Shown here: piece after piece, positions 35,319 to 46,976 of the stretch
How the letters are laid out: each line of letters starts with the position of its first letter
Numbering within the stretch: the first letter of the stretch is position 1
Assembly (NCBI GenBank): GCA_021399445.1
Contig: JAJTUQ010000001.1
Coordinates: 1,116,001 to 1,180,000, forward strand
Source: Xylogone sp. PMI_703
Taxonomy: Eukaryota; Ascomycota; Leotiomycetes
Direction of reading: 5' to 3'
Length of the DNA stretch: 64,000 bases
The notes under the pieces: model-generated
The model's input: only the letters and a program-made list of their open reading frames with translations
The model's database searches: none
What the model was told of the DNA's origin: nothing
Program-made: the position numbers and the translations under genes

Positions 35319-37680
35319 TTATATTAAGGGTCCATATGTTTCCTCGTCTGTGGGATCATACGGCACAGTCCCAGTTCTCACAATCATCTCATGCCTTGAC
35401 GGCCTAAAAGGCCATCTCATCCACGCCTCCATGATCTCCTTCAGCATCTCCTGAGTTAAACATCTTACCGCAAGATGATTGAGGTTCCGCGCCCCTCCCT
35501 TCGCGGGATCTGTGAGACTGGGGCATTCCGCGGTAAGCCACTCTAATGCACCCGGAGCAAGAGTCTCCAGGCCACGTTTAGCAGATTGTGTAGGAGTTGT
35601 GAAGAGAGTGGAGAGAATATTCTCCATGTAGTCGTAATTGTAGTAGTTATTGTCGCGGAGAATGGGCCATAGAGAACGCGGTTGGAAGTCCAGTAGACAC
35701 ATGTTTTGTTGAGGGAAGAACTCTTCAGGGTGAACAGCGAGAGGCTCAGATGGCCGTCTATCCCAGAGAAGCGTAGGAGGGTTGTTTCGAATGGCACGGC
35801 GGTTGTCGACATTCAGCCAGAATTGATTTCGCTCAATATTGTTCCAGCCATCCAATGTTGTTATGATATCCTCCATACGTTGCTCCAAGGATTCTCGTGT
35901 AACCTTGCCATCTTCGTCGGGACCATTATCCAATAAATTCTCCTCTGCAGCTACTGTAGTTTCGAAGTCATGGAGTAGCTCTTCCATCTTGCCACCTCGT
36001 CTCTTGTCCCATTTAGCTCTGTTGCGGAGCACGGATAATCGGTGATACTCTGGGGTGATTTCGGCACCTCTAGGTCTTCCCTTAGCTGTCTTGGACACCG
36101 CTTCATCCGTTTTAGTATATTGAGTAAATACACCATTAGCAAACTTCTCTTCTAAAGCCCTAAGTTCCACATAGTACGGTCTGTCATAAGTAATGTCATC
36201 GCCAGCTTCGGACTCTACTTCTCCCGAAGACTCCTTTTGTAATTTGCTCAATCGTCGTGATGGCACCTTTATATTCGCAGCTGCCATTTTTTTCTGAACT
36301 TTCCGTGAACTTGCTAGGTCCAAATGGTGCTCTCTTTTGTGCACATCTGGACTTTCGGCCCCAGCCACTTCAATTATGTTCTCACAAGTGAGTTCACCTT
36401 CCACCGCAAACTTCTTCCGGTAAGAGATCGTTTTAGGGAGAATGATGTTTTTCTCGGTATCGGAAAGCCATATCAACATTCGTACAAGTCCGTATCTCTG
36501 GAATAAGGCATGAGTCCGGGCAGCTGACAGGAGCTGGTGTATCATTAAGGTAGAAACAGATGCGAATCCCTTGTACTGTTTAGTTGGATAGTAGCCCAGA
36601 TTCGCTACGAATAACAGAGTATCATTCGGCTGCTCCAGTCTTGGGTCACCTCGAGGCAATTCTTCCTGATGAGGAAGATACTCTTTTGATGCGGCGGTAT
36701 TTAGGTGACCCCATATAATCCCAGTCCGTGGAATGATCTTGTAGGTTGATCCTACTTTATTCTCTAACTTGGAAAGATATGGCTCGTAGCATTTAGCATC
36801 TGGCTCCATAAGAATATGTGTTCGGGGCCGAAGGAGGTCGTGTAGCTTGGAGGACCATATCCCCACACCTGGGTTTAACTCTATTATATCACACCCTTTA
36901 TGTTTCATTAGAGAGGGCTTCATTTGCTCTAAAACGTCATCTAATTTTATACATTAGTATATAAAGTTGGGGCCAATAGGGATATGGTCACGTACCACAT
37001 AAACTCTTACTGACTATATTAATCCGTCTATTGTCACAACCTAGCAGGCTAGTTTTATCACCAAAATATGCAAACTGGAGATAATCTAATATAGAATCTG
37101 GAGAAGGTACTTGAATATTCTTTCCCTGCTTCTTTGATTTTTTTGTAGATGATGTAGGCTGTTCTCCTTCAGACTGAGAAACTTCTTTTCGAGGCTTTCT
37201 ACCACGCTTCTTTGGTACAGTATCCTCTTCAGCAGCTTCTGAGGCTTTCTTCCTTGTCTTCCTTGCTGGTTTTTCTTGTGATGCGTCTTCAACGGACTGT
37301 GAAGCCTTTTTTCTAGGCTTCCTGGTAATCCTGTCCTTGGGCGCCTCAGATGCATCTTCAGTCGATGACGAAGCTCTTTTTCTAGTCCTCTTCGCAGGTT
37401 CTTTTATACTGTCTACTTCCTCCTTCTCTTCTTTCGCAGTTGTAGATTTTCTTCTTCTCGTTTTCTTGGGTTCCTCTACCGTAGAGAGCGCTGAATCCTC
37501 CACCTTACTTGGCAGGGATCTCTTTCGTTTAGTTGGTTTAGCATCATCTTCAGTGGCGGATGCAGAAGCTGCTTTTCGTGCACTTTTATATGCGTCTGAG
37601 TGGAATGCGAGAATTGATGGTCGAATTCTGTGAACGCAAAAGAGAGCTGCCCTGCTCGTAGGAGCGCAGAGCCGTAACAT
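35319..37680 (-). CDS. mtf1: Mitochondrial transcription factor 1 (rRNA adenine dimethylase-like), long basic N-terminus
   Basis: Exon 1 is 37680-36996 and exon 2 is 36940-35319 (55-nt intron, GTACGT donor, CTAAT branch), giving 768 aa. Residues 1-35 are Arg/Ser/Ala-rich without acids, a mitochondrial presequence. Residues about 35-195 are a Lys/Arg-rich segment in which R-K-T-R-K-K-A-S-like units alternate with acidic Ser patches and end in an AT-hook-like K-R-G-R-K-P-R-K. The core starts with D-Y-L-Q-F-A-Y-F-G-D-K-T and has the methyltransferase-like I-I-E-L-N-P-G-V-G-I-W-S and H-I-L-M-E-P-D motifs. Fungal Mtf1 pairs with the mitochondrial RNA polymerase to open promoters. It is divergently transcribed from the AMSH gene (410 bp apart). 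The assignment rests on the core motifs. Confidence 0.82.
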
Positions 37681-38090
37681 AAGTAGGTATTAGCGGCCTT
37701 GAAGAGTAATCGAGATCAGGGCAATCCCATTGGCTATAACGTAAAGTCCTTGAACAATCCCAAATTGAACAATGCAAAATCTATACTTCCACCTGGAAAC
37801 TGTTTTTGAAGCTCCAGCATCAAAGCTATCAAACTGCACGTTTGTCAAGTATGGCGTCCTGTGATTCTGCTAAGGTGGGCTGTTTCACCGCCTCCCAATG
37901 CGGAAGTGAATTGAGTGCCACCAAAGATGACGCGGATAATGCGACAAACATAGGCAGCCGTTATTTAAAGTCCTCTCAACTTATAAAAGAGATACAAACT
38001 GGTACAGCATGTTCTGAGTTGGTGTTTGCCAGCTGGATTTGGCAATCACAAGGTAATCTCCAGACTATCATTTATTACCACACGCAAACA
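37681..38090. promoter_or_regulatory. Shared divergent promoter between Mtf1 and the AMSH-type gene
   Basis: The two start codons are 410 bp apart and point away from each other, so this segment must hold both promoters and 5' leaders. From 37806 a plus-strand frame is continuous with the AMSH first exon, but no family similarity is seen before the chosen ATG. It is taken as leader sequence. Confidence 0.45.
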
Positions 38091-39840
38091 ATGAACATGG
38101 CGGGGTCCGGCACCCCTTCGGGGCCCATGAGTATCAAAGACATCTCTGCCAGGGCTCTGGATTTCCAATGGGATGAGGATATTCCACTAAAATATTGGTT
38201 ACGGACGGCAGAGACTCTCCTCAGTCAAGTACGTTTCCTCACTTTCCAATAGCGTGAACGATACGGTGGAAGGCTAATAGAAGCGTCCTAGGCTCAAATC
38301 TACGACCATGAAGGAAACGACCAGCAAGCGTACCTCTTATTGATGCGGTACGCTGCATTAGTGACAGAGTATATTCCGCAGCATCCATCTGTGAGATCTC
38401 CCGAGACGCGGCAAGCGCTTCGAAATGCAATGAAGACAGTTCCGGCTGTTCTGGCTCGGATGGAAGCTATAAAACCGAGAATCGAAGCTCGCCATGAAGC
38501 GTGGAAGAAGATGATGGAAATTAGGCAACATATTGGCGTTACCGCATCCCCAACTAGGTCGACAACTCGGCCACAATCACGCTCCCATATAGAGTTTGCC
38601 GCGTCAGACCCAGCCGTGGCTGGTAAGTCTACAACCCTTGTTGCTGATGAGCATGGAGACCTCGCTGTACAGCTTGCACGTAGCGAAATAAGACGACGGG
38701 ATACTGCGCGTAAAGCCACTCGAATGGCAGGAGTATCGCCCCAAGAGGAACAGAAAAGGCGTATTGCAGGGCTATGGGATACTTGGGATTATGGTACACC
38801 GAGAGATCGACAGCCTGTGGAGGAAGACGATCTCCGCTGGAGAATGGAAGAAGCACGTCGGAGAATGGAAGCCCCATATGATGTGAAGCATGAGAGCCCA
38901 AGGACAGGACTTCGACAATCAGTACATCCTCAGCCTATTGAGGCTTCGAGGAATACTACCTACAGCTATCCCTCGATATCAAAATCCCAGCCGATTAGAC
39001 TGGAAAGCAACGAACCACCTTCGCTTCTCCGCCCAGGACTCCAACCAAGCCTAATACCGCCGCCTAGACCCCCCAAGGCATCGAAAGAAGATCAGAGAGA
39101 AGATGCTTACAATGAAATCCCCCCAGCACGTCCAGAGAAGACAGCTTTAGCACCCCCCGCTCCAACGGAAACCGTCACTCATAAACCCTCCGATTACACA
39201 TTCCGCCCCTCAGCTTACCTCGAAAGCGGAGAACCACTCCGTCCAATGTTCTTACCCCCTCGTCTCCGCCACGAATTCCTCAAATACGCAGCACCAAACA
39301 CACGAGCGAACCTAGAAACATGCGGCATGCTCTGCGGAACTCTCATTTCCAATGCTTTATTCATATCGAAAGTTGTGATACCCGAGCAAGAAAGTACCAG
39401 CGATACATGCGATACCGTGAACGAGAACGCGCTCTTTGAGTACTGTTCATCAGAAGATCTTATGGTGTTGGGATGGATCCACACACATCCGACTCAGACT
39501 TGTTTTATGAGCAGCAGAGATCTGCACACGCAGAGTGGTTACCAGACTATGATTCCGGAGAGTATAGCCATCGTTTGCGCTCCAAGTCGGACACCATCGT
39601 GAGTCATACCCAAAAAATTGTCTTTGTATTATCTGTGATGATGAACTAACAGCAACTTTCTATAGATGGGGAGTGTTCCGCTTGACCGACCCTCCAGGGA
39701 AGCAAGCCATTCTCAAGTGTCATAGATCAGGTCTTTTCCATCCGCATGATGAGGTGAATATCTACACTGATGCGCTCAAGCCTGGTCACGTTATTGAAGC
39801 GGAGGGATTGGACTTTGAGGTGGTTGACCTGAGACCATGA
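38091..39840 (+). CDS. AMSH/STAMBP-type JAMM deubiquitinase
   Basis: Exons 38091-38228, 38292-39598 and 39666-39840 (introns of 63 and 67 nt) give 539 aa. The N-terminal region at about 8-110 (I-P-L-K-Y-W-L-R-T-A-E-T-L-L across the first intron into A-Q-I-Y-D-H-E-G-N-D-Q-Q-A) is the USP8/AMSH dimerisation (MIT-like) domain. The middle is Pro-rich (P-P-P-R-P-P-K). Residues about 365-539 form the JAB1/MPN domain, with catalytic Glu388 (L-E-T-C-G-M) and the zinc motif His443-x-His445...Ser453-x-x-Asp456. It should remove Lys63-linked ubiquitin at endosomes with ESCRT. The first of two in-frame Mets (38091, 38097) is used. A third Met at 38127 (M-S-I-K-D-I) is also possible. Confidence 0.92.
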
Positions 39841-40292
39841 GGGCTTCCATAAAAGAAAAGGATATCTGGCATTAGCACAGCGTTGGCGTTCTAGGTTAGC
39901 TTCTAGCAATGTGTACTTTTCCGTGGGGTTTGATGTGGGATGGGGGCATGGTATTAGACTAGTGATTACAATACTAATTAGATCGATATTCCCAGTCTCG
40001 TCCAATCACTTCATTCCATGTGATTTTTTGGGGTCGTCAAGACTACTTTAAAACACCGAGCCTAATAGAAGTATCAAGGATATTCTTAATATCGCGCACA
40101 ATTCCTGTATCAAGAACCGCAGCGTAAAAACACATTCTCGTAAATCCTCTTATCATTGTGATTGTGCCTTCTAAATTTCTCAGACAATGCTCTTCATATA
40201 TATCAACCCCTATTCGTTCACATATCTAGACATTATATCACAAACCTAAAAGGTATCCAACCAATACAAATATTACAAGCAGAAATCAACCC
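39841..40292. other. Convergent intergenic region
   Basis: The 3' flanks of the AMSH-type gene (plus) and the Dur3 gene (minus). No further gene was seen. Confidence 0.5.
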
Positions 40293-42451
40293 CTAAGACA
40301 TCCCATTCATACCTCCCTCACCCTTCCCAAAAACCCCCCTCCCAATCCTCCAAATCGTCCCCCAACTCTCCACCACAGGCCACACAACACAAATAAACAT
40401 GCTACACCACACCCAGGTAAAACTTACCACGCACCACCCGATAAACATGCTCCTCGGAAAGACCCAGCTGCCGCCGAATAGCAGGAACGGCACGAAGAGG
40501 ATCGCTACGCAGAGGAAGAGCACGTTGAAGCCCACTGCGAGTCGTGTGGCGCGCTTGACTAGAGCCGGGGACATGGGTTCTATGTGCGATGCTTCGAGGA
40601 AGTCGACGATTTCGTTGCCTGTGCGGATGAGGGTGTCTGGGGATGGGTTGGAGGGTGGTTCTTTTGTTTCTGCGGTGTGGTGGCCTTCTTTCTCTGGTAG
40701 GACGCCTCCGGCAGCAGGTGGTGAGTCTGTGGTTGGTGTCGTAGTACCGTGGCTTGATGGTGAGATGCCGTTGATCTTGTTGGCACGAGCAATGGCTTCG
40801 GGGTCATCGCTTTGGAATTTCTTGGGGAAGAGGTATGAGAGGATAATGGCCATCAGCAAGCCTGTTCCCCAACTGGTTACGTTTCCTGCTACTGCGTTGG
40901 TCACGTCTCCTGTGGTGGTGACGTTGATGGCGCCGCTGCGTAGATGCGTGACGACGAACCAGGCAATGAGGCCGCAGAAGAACCCCAGCCAGGGAGAGAG
41001 CAGGACGGCGATGGTGGACATGCGTGACCAGAGAAGAATCAGGCCGACTGGCATTGCTGCCCCTCCGACGATTACGCCTAAGACGGTGAGGATCCATGTA
41101 AGGTTTATAGACACGGCGTTGAGGATGCAACAGAATGCAGCCAGGACGACCGCATATAATACAATCCCGTAGTGAGAGATCCTAACGAGCTCAGTCGATG
41201 TCGCTCTCGGTCGGATATAGGTCTTGTAGACATCGAATGTAAGCAGAGAGGACACGGCAATTAGCTCTGCACTCGTGGATGACGTGACTGCCATGAAGAG
41301 GAGAAGCAACATGAGACCTGCGCCTCCCTTCCCTAGAAGAGCAATGGCTGTTGCTGGGGAGGAGAGACCTGCACCATTCTGGGCTGCCGACAAGGGATTT
41401 GGATATGTAGGGAAGGATGTGCTACCTGTGAGAGCAGCACAACCCAGACCCATTGCAGTTGCAAAGCTAAAAGGGATACCGTACCATGCCATACCACCGA
41501 ATATGTATGCCTTCACACTCGTTTCAGGTCTCGAGGCAATTGCACGTTGCCAGTATGCCTGGTCTAGCCAGACGGTAGAAAATCCCGCCACAAAGAGATC
41601 AATGGCAAAAACGAGACCGTCGATGGATTTAAACGTGAGATAAGAGCCTTCGTGATTCCTTGCAATAGGCATCTTGGCACTTGCTTCGATGAGCAGGTCG
41701 TAGAATTTGCTCGGACTACCGACAATTGGGTTCGTTGCATACATGCTGAATCCGAACACGAATATCGCAATAAAGAGGATTGCCGTATGAGTGTAGTCGG
41801 CGATGAAAGTGCTCCGTAAACCACCAGCTATAACATATGCGGCCACAACCAGGGGAATCAGAAAACACGCTGCGTATACATTGACTCCCGATAAGGCGGC
41901 AACAACCTGGCTCCCACCAAGGACGAGGCATGCTCCAACTAGCATGTTTGTAGCAATGCCGTAAAAGAGGTATGTAAGATGTGCCACTCGTCCATGTCGA
42001 GAAAGGATGATTTCCGGAAATGTATGAGCACCAGGAGCATTGGCTTTGATTTTAATGGCGATTAAAGCGAATAGTAGAATCTGCCATGTACCCATTGCAC
42101 CATACCACATTGGCCCGCAGATACCATAGCTATAGGCAAAGGTCGAAGACGTGAGGAGAGTGGCGCTCCATGTCCATGAGCTGACGATTCCCGCAGCTAT
42201 CAGACCGGGCTTGACACTTCGAGATGCAGTATTGAATTCCTCGGCTTGTTTGGTCGAATAGGACGTGTAGCGGTTTTGGAGATAGGTGATTGCAAGCCTG
42301 GGATTTAGTGAGCTCTCATCTTGGGTCTGAAGAGATATCTCTCATAAGAGCGGTTCTGGACTCACATTAACAGAGCAAAGAAAGCACCTATGCCTACAAC
42401 GATACCATATCCAACGCCGCTATCTAGGACCTGGATACTATCGCCGGCCAT
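40293..42451 (-). CDS. dur3: Urea transporter of the sodium:solute symporter family (Dur3 type)
   Basis: Exon 1 is 42451-42366 and exon 2 is 42297-40293 (68-nt intron, GTGAGT donor, CTAAAT branch, CAG acceptor), giving 696 aa. The N-terminus is V-G-Y-G-I-V-V-G-I-G-A-F-F-A-L, then after the join Y-L-Q-N-R-Y-T-S-Y and S-R-S-V-K-P-G-L-I-A-A-G-I-V-S-S-W-T-W, a signature of Dur3-like permeases. About 15 membrane segments follow, including G-G-L-R-S-T-F-I-A-D-Y and the V-T-S-S-T-S-A-E-L-I-A-V-S-S-L block. A hydrophilic loop precedes the last two segments. It imports urea (and in yeast polyamines) across the plasma membrane with protons. Candidate GATA-factor sites lie upstream. Confidence 0.92.
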
Positions 42452-43263
42452 TGTGCGTGACTATGCTTTGGTGGAACCTGCTATACTATACTTCCCTCCT
42501 TGCGACCCAGAACCTGACGGTAATGAAATTACATATATAGGGCTATATATAGATAGATGAAATAAAATGGGATAGAAGATCTAGAGTAGAGAAGAAAAAC
42601 TAGGAGACATATACCTTCCATAAACCCCACCTTTAGAGTGCACATGCTACGAAAATGGTAGATCATAGCAGCAGCAGACGGTTGATTGAACCCCTGCATG
42701 TAAGGTAAAGATATCAAGGATACTGGGACCTATCATCATAGAGTCTGGTTATAATCTGCTTCAAAGATGACGCATGGAAAACGGTTTGGGAAGATATGAG
42801 ATAACTCTTTTGGTTTTGCCGGCGGCCAAGTGGGATCGACAAGCTGCAGAAATCAGGACGGGGAGGGCGATAAGAATTCAATGTAACGTCAACGCATTAT
42901 CAGTATAAAAGCATCGGCAGATGGAAACTTGGAGTTGAAACTGATGTATATTATATGACAATTGGGAAACTTGAAGGTGGTCCTCTCTCAGTTTCAAGAC
43001 GTACTGAATAATAGCATGAGCAAACCAAAGTTATATTGAAAGACGATTGAGGTTGACTTTGACTTTGGTCCTTTAGCATCGGGGATAAAGCTCGTGCCCG
43101 GAAATAATCCGCAGACTGGGTGGCTTGAGAGCGATTGCGCTCTAGAACGGGGTTGAAGATAAGACTCTCCCATCTACCAATTCGGCACTTACATAGTCTT
43201 GATAGTGAACTTGCACTACAGAGACTGTACCTTGGGGAGTAAAGCAATCCAGAAGGTGTGTGA
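42452..43263 (-). promoter_or_regulatory. Dur3 upstream region with candidate AreA-type GATA sites
   Basis: HGATAR matches are at 42551-42556 (AGATAG), 42799-42804 (AGATAA), 42868-42873 (CGATAA) and 42897-42902 (TGATAA on the minus strand). Urea permeases are classic targets of the nitrogen GATA factor AreA. By base frequency two or three matches are expected by chance in this length, so the evidence is weak. No gene is present here. Confidence 0.3.
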
Positions 43264-45144
43264 TTATTTTCGATATTCTTCAACCAGCCTTCTCAGAACC
43301 TTCTCTGCCTCTTGAGGTTCGACTCTGCCTTCCACGCCTTCCCTCATCATCTGTCCAACCAGGTACATGATCTTGCCCGTCTTGCCTTTCAGAATATCCT
43401 CCACTTGTTTTGTGTTGTTCTCGATGATGTTACGCGCAAGCTCATCGTACTCTTGTTCACTCATCGGGCGTAACCACAGTCCGTTCTCCTCAATCAACTG
43501 CTCCACCCCACTTACGATGCCGTTAGAATCTTTCGCGCTTTCAAAGAGTAATACAAGTAGTCGCTTGGCTGTTTGACCCGTAATTCGTTTGGAGTCGAGG
43601 TGGTGAATGAGCGTAGCTAGTTCGCGGGCTGGAATGATGCAGTCGCCAGAAGCAGTGATCTGGAGAGGATTGGAGGAATCTTCCTCTGCATCCGATGTTA
43701 AGCCGCCCATTTCATGAAGAACCCAGTTGCAGGCCAACTTGCCAAGTCGTGTCTGCTTATCCTGTGGCTTCAGGAGAAGCAATTCATCAACTACATTCCG
43801 GAGATACTCCACCCGGCCACCGTCATTGAGAGCCATAAGGGACATGGCATCTTTGACAGTGAGACCATAGTCTTCCACAAGTATATTCAGTTCCTCATCT
43901 GGCAGAACTCCCAAATTATCCTCCAGATGTTGTAGCAAGTCCTCGCCAATGATGACGGGTTGGAGGTCGGGGTCTGGCATGTATCTGTAATCGACCTCGC
44001 CTTCTTTGCCTCTAAGCCTTCTGGTCTCCGTGCTTCCAATTGTCCAGCCCCGAGTCTCGCCCTCAATCACACCTCCAGCTTCTAGCACCGCTATCTGGCG
44101 ATCTCGCTCTGCAATAATGGCATCCTCAACGGCCTTGAAGCTACTCAGATTCTTGATCTCAGTGCGCTGCCCCAAACCCCCAATGCCGGCGTACGATTGA
44201 TCAGCTGCGATTGAATCCTCACCCTCGTTATTTTTTCGTCGCACGGATACATTCACATCTGCTCTTAATCCACCCGACTCCATGCCCAAGACACAAGCAT
44301 CAACTGCCTCCAGTAAGCCTTGTACCTTCCTCACCAACGCCGCAGCTGTAGCAGGGTAATGTATCTGCGGCAGCGTAATGATCTCGATCAATGGCACCCC
44401 CACGCGGTTGAAATCCAACAGATGCACACCTCCTGGCTGGCTGAGGGTCTTCGCTGTGTCCTGCTCCATCTGTACCTGCTTGATGCCAATGCGTACCATG
44501 TCTCCATCCTCCTTGGCAATCCCATCGTGTGCATATAGCGTGATGTACCCATCCTTTGCGAAGGGCTCGTAGTACTGGGTGATCTGGTAACCAGAGGGCT
44601 GATCCCAGTGGAAGTAGTGCTTGCGGTCGAACTTGGACTGGCGCTGGATGTTGCAGTTCAGGGCCAGCGCAGCACGGACGGCAGGTATGAGGGTTTCCTT
44701 CTGGAACTGGGGCTGCGAGCCGGGAAGGGCTAGGTCGAAGAATGAGACATGCGTGTTGGGCACATCGTTGATGGTCGCGGCTGCAGACGAGAAGAGTTTT
44801 CGAGAAGTGTTCAGCTGGGCGTGGATTTCGATGCCGACGGTCAGCTCCCAGTCATCGAGCTTCTGGTTCTCGGAGTTCGCTCTCATGGGTAGGCCCTCGG
44901 CCTTGCGCTTCTTTGCCTCGTCCTTCAGCTGTTTCCGAAACGGTACAATGTCTGGAGTGTCTACCCCAACAGTAGTAGGTGCAGCCTCGGAGGTGGTATG
45001 CAGCGGCCGTTGAGATCGCAATCTTGGCGTGTATGATGGTGCGGCAGCTCCTGAAGCTCTGGAAGCCCGGCGAAGACATCCGGCAGCGGGGATACGGCCA
45101 TGTAGAAGGTAGTCCCTCAGCACCAGAGCGGCAATGCGTGGCAT
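43264..45144 (-). CDS. PET112: Mitochondrial glutamyl-tRNA(Gln) amidotransferase subunit B
   Basis: A single exon, 626 aa, ATG at 45144-45142. The Arg/Ala/Ser-rich first 50 residues form a mitochondrial presequence. The catalytic kinase-like GatB domain begins at about 98 ([11 protein letters not shown]). The family signature is [14 protein letters not shown], and [15 protein letters not shown] and Y-R-Y-M-P-D-P-D-L follow. The tail has the GatB/YqeY helical module, ending with [11 protein letters not shown]. With the GatA and GatF subunits it converts Glu-tRNA(Gln) to Gln-tRNA(Gln) for mitochondrial translation. It is divergent from the DUF6594 gene across 1.8 kb. Confidence 0.95.
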   Translation of the reverse strand: MPRIAALVLRDYLLHGRIPAAGCLRRASRASGAAAPSYTPRLRSQRPLHTTSEAAPTTVGVDTPDIVPFRKQLKDEAKKRKAEGLPMRANSENQKLDDWELTVGIEIHAQLNTSRKLFSSAAATINDVPNTHVSFFDLALPGSQPQFQKETLIPAVRAALALNCNIQRQSKFDRKHYFHWDQPSGYQITQYYEPFAKDGYITLYAHDGIAKEDGDMVRIGIKQVQMEQDTAKTLSQPGGVHLLDFNRVGVPLIEIITLPQIHYPATAAALVRKVQGLLEAVDACVLGMESGGLRADVNVSVRRKNNEGEDSIAADQSYAGIGGLGQRTEIKNLSSFKAVEDAIIAERDRQIAVLEAGGVIEGETRGWTIGSTETRRLRGKEGEVDYRYMPDPDLQPVIIGEDLLQHLEDNLGVLPDEELNILVEDYGLTVKDAMSLMALNDGGRVEYLRNVVDELLLLKPQDKQTRLGKLACNWVLHEMGGLTSDAEEDSSNPLQITASGDCIIPARELATLIHHLDSKRITGQTAKRLLVLLFESAKDSNGIVSGVEQLIEENGLWLRPMSEQEYDELARNIIENNTKQVEDILKGKTGKIMYLVGQMMREGVEGRVEPQEAEKVLRRLVEEYRK

Positions 45145-46976
45145 GGCAAGATCAATGGGCAGTTTGTAGGGTTCAATTGATTGATGACGTAGAAGATGGG
45201 TTGCAAGTTTCTAGAAGGTGAGCGATGGAGGCTCTCGCACTGCTTAGTCGTGAATAATTTTTTTTCTCTGTCCCTCTTATTAGCTAGATGGGGTGTTCCG
45301 TGCAGATGCTTCCATGGAGGAATTGGACGCTCTCAGCGAATCGAGCAGTGGAACAGGTTGAACCTTTGCAGCCCAACGAGCAATATGATTCAATAAGCCG
45401 GATGAATCCGGGGAGGAATTGAGTTTGGTGGCATGCAAATGTTGCGTCTGGGGCGATGGGAAGGAATTCCGTGCAGCAAGTGCGTGAGAAAGGCGTGAGA
45501 ATGGTATGTGTTGCCCTAACATTGGTCGTCCGGATAGCGATGGGGCGAGTAGAGGGCAGCGACAATCTGCTGGGTAGAAAACCAGCCCAATCGCCCATTT
45601 GCATCGCTGGATCTCTCTGCGCTCGAATTCTTTGTGCTTCCATTTGCATCCTGTTGAGTCTGTTTGTGGAACCGTGATATCTGAGATACAGATACAGACA
45701 CAGATACGGTGTCTGCAGAGTTCTTCTTTGTGGCCATTTCTACTCCGTACTGCATCTTGGTGCGGTGCGACAATCCAAGCGCACAGAAATCATTTCCAGG
45801 ACCAAACAAAACAAAGCAAAGCAAAAACAACAGCACGGCAGAGAGTGCAGTGCGGTACTGTAAAGTACAGTACGTACAATCAATACAGTACAGGTACGTG
45901 GAGAGTTTTCACTCAATACAGTATTTCATCTTTCAGCCCTCTAGGGACTGCTGTTCTAGGGCCCTGAGCTGCACACTGCATTCTCCTCACTGCGCAGTTT
46001 TGATGCACAGTATCCCGTATCTCTTCGCACAAGTGTGCTGCAAATGATTCCATCTCTGAGTATTAATAAGTTATTACTACTGGGGATGAGGAATCCGGAG
46101 GTACAGTACAGTAGTTGCCGGTACTGTACAGCACTGCACAGACAGCAGAGGGCAGAGCGCAAAGAGACCAAAAATATAACAAAAGGAACTCACGCGGGCG
46201 GCAAACCGTCTCGTGCCCCTCCTTTGCCCTTATCGGCATCTCGTGCCCCCAGCGCGCGCGATGGATGCGGCGGGATCGAATCCTCAGCAGACCCGGACAC
46301 CGGGGATGCAGCAGATGCAGAGATTTGCATTGATGTTGCAATGTCGCAATGTCGCATTTCGTGCCGAGTTTCTCAGTGGTGAACGGGCATAATGAGAAAA
46401 ACAACCCACTTCCGCTCTTCCAATTGCTGGGGATGATTGGCCGCAGCACGAGAGCGAGCAGCTGCGCGTCCAGGCCAATAATCACCCGTCGAGCTCACTG
46501 CCACAGTCCGAAATAGCTTGAAACGCGGCTGGAACGCGCTGACATCAGTGTACGGAGTAGAGAGTCTCACGGTCTTGTCGCGCTCGTTCAGGGAGCTGCC
46601 CAGAGGGGGGTTGATCACACAACCGTTCCACCCCCAGATACGCGCCCGCTCCACGAGAGAGCACCGAGAAGGGATATAGCACAATCATGCTGCTCGATCG
46701 CGCCCTCCTCCTTCAGCATCCCTCCTTCTCATCCTTCTCATCGCTCCCATCATGCTCGACGTTTGTTTGCTTCCATAGCCATCCTCTGCATCCGCGATTG
46801 CGATTCTTACACCGCCAGACACCATTGACAAACAAGCAAGGTATGCCCTGTCTGCCCACCCGCTGGTGCTCTGATATCGTCGATAAGTGAATAGGGGGAG
46901 AGCACGGCTGGCTGCCCCTCGCCAGCGACCAGAGAGATTTGACGGCTGACATTGCGCCCGTAGATTCCGCTGCGAT
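45145..46976. other. Divergent intergenic region rich in GTAC-type motifs
   Basis: The upstream region of PET112 (minus) and of the DUF6594 gene (plus). Between about 45850 and 46135 the sequence repeats TACTGTA, GTACAGTAC and GGTACTGTAC motifs, partly palindromic. Several open frames overlap on both strands but none resembles a protein I know. Confidence 0.5.

Noticed and set aside
40399..41172. A 257-codon plus-strand frame within the Dur3 gene
   Set aside because: Shadow of the transporter frame; no independent signals.
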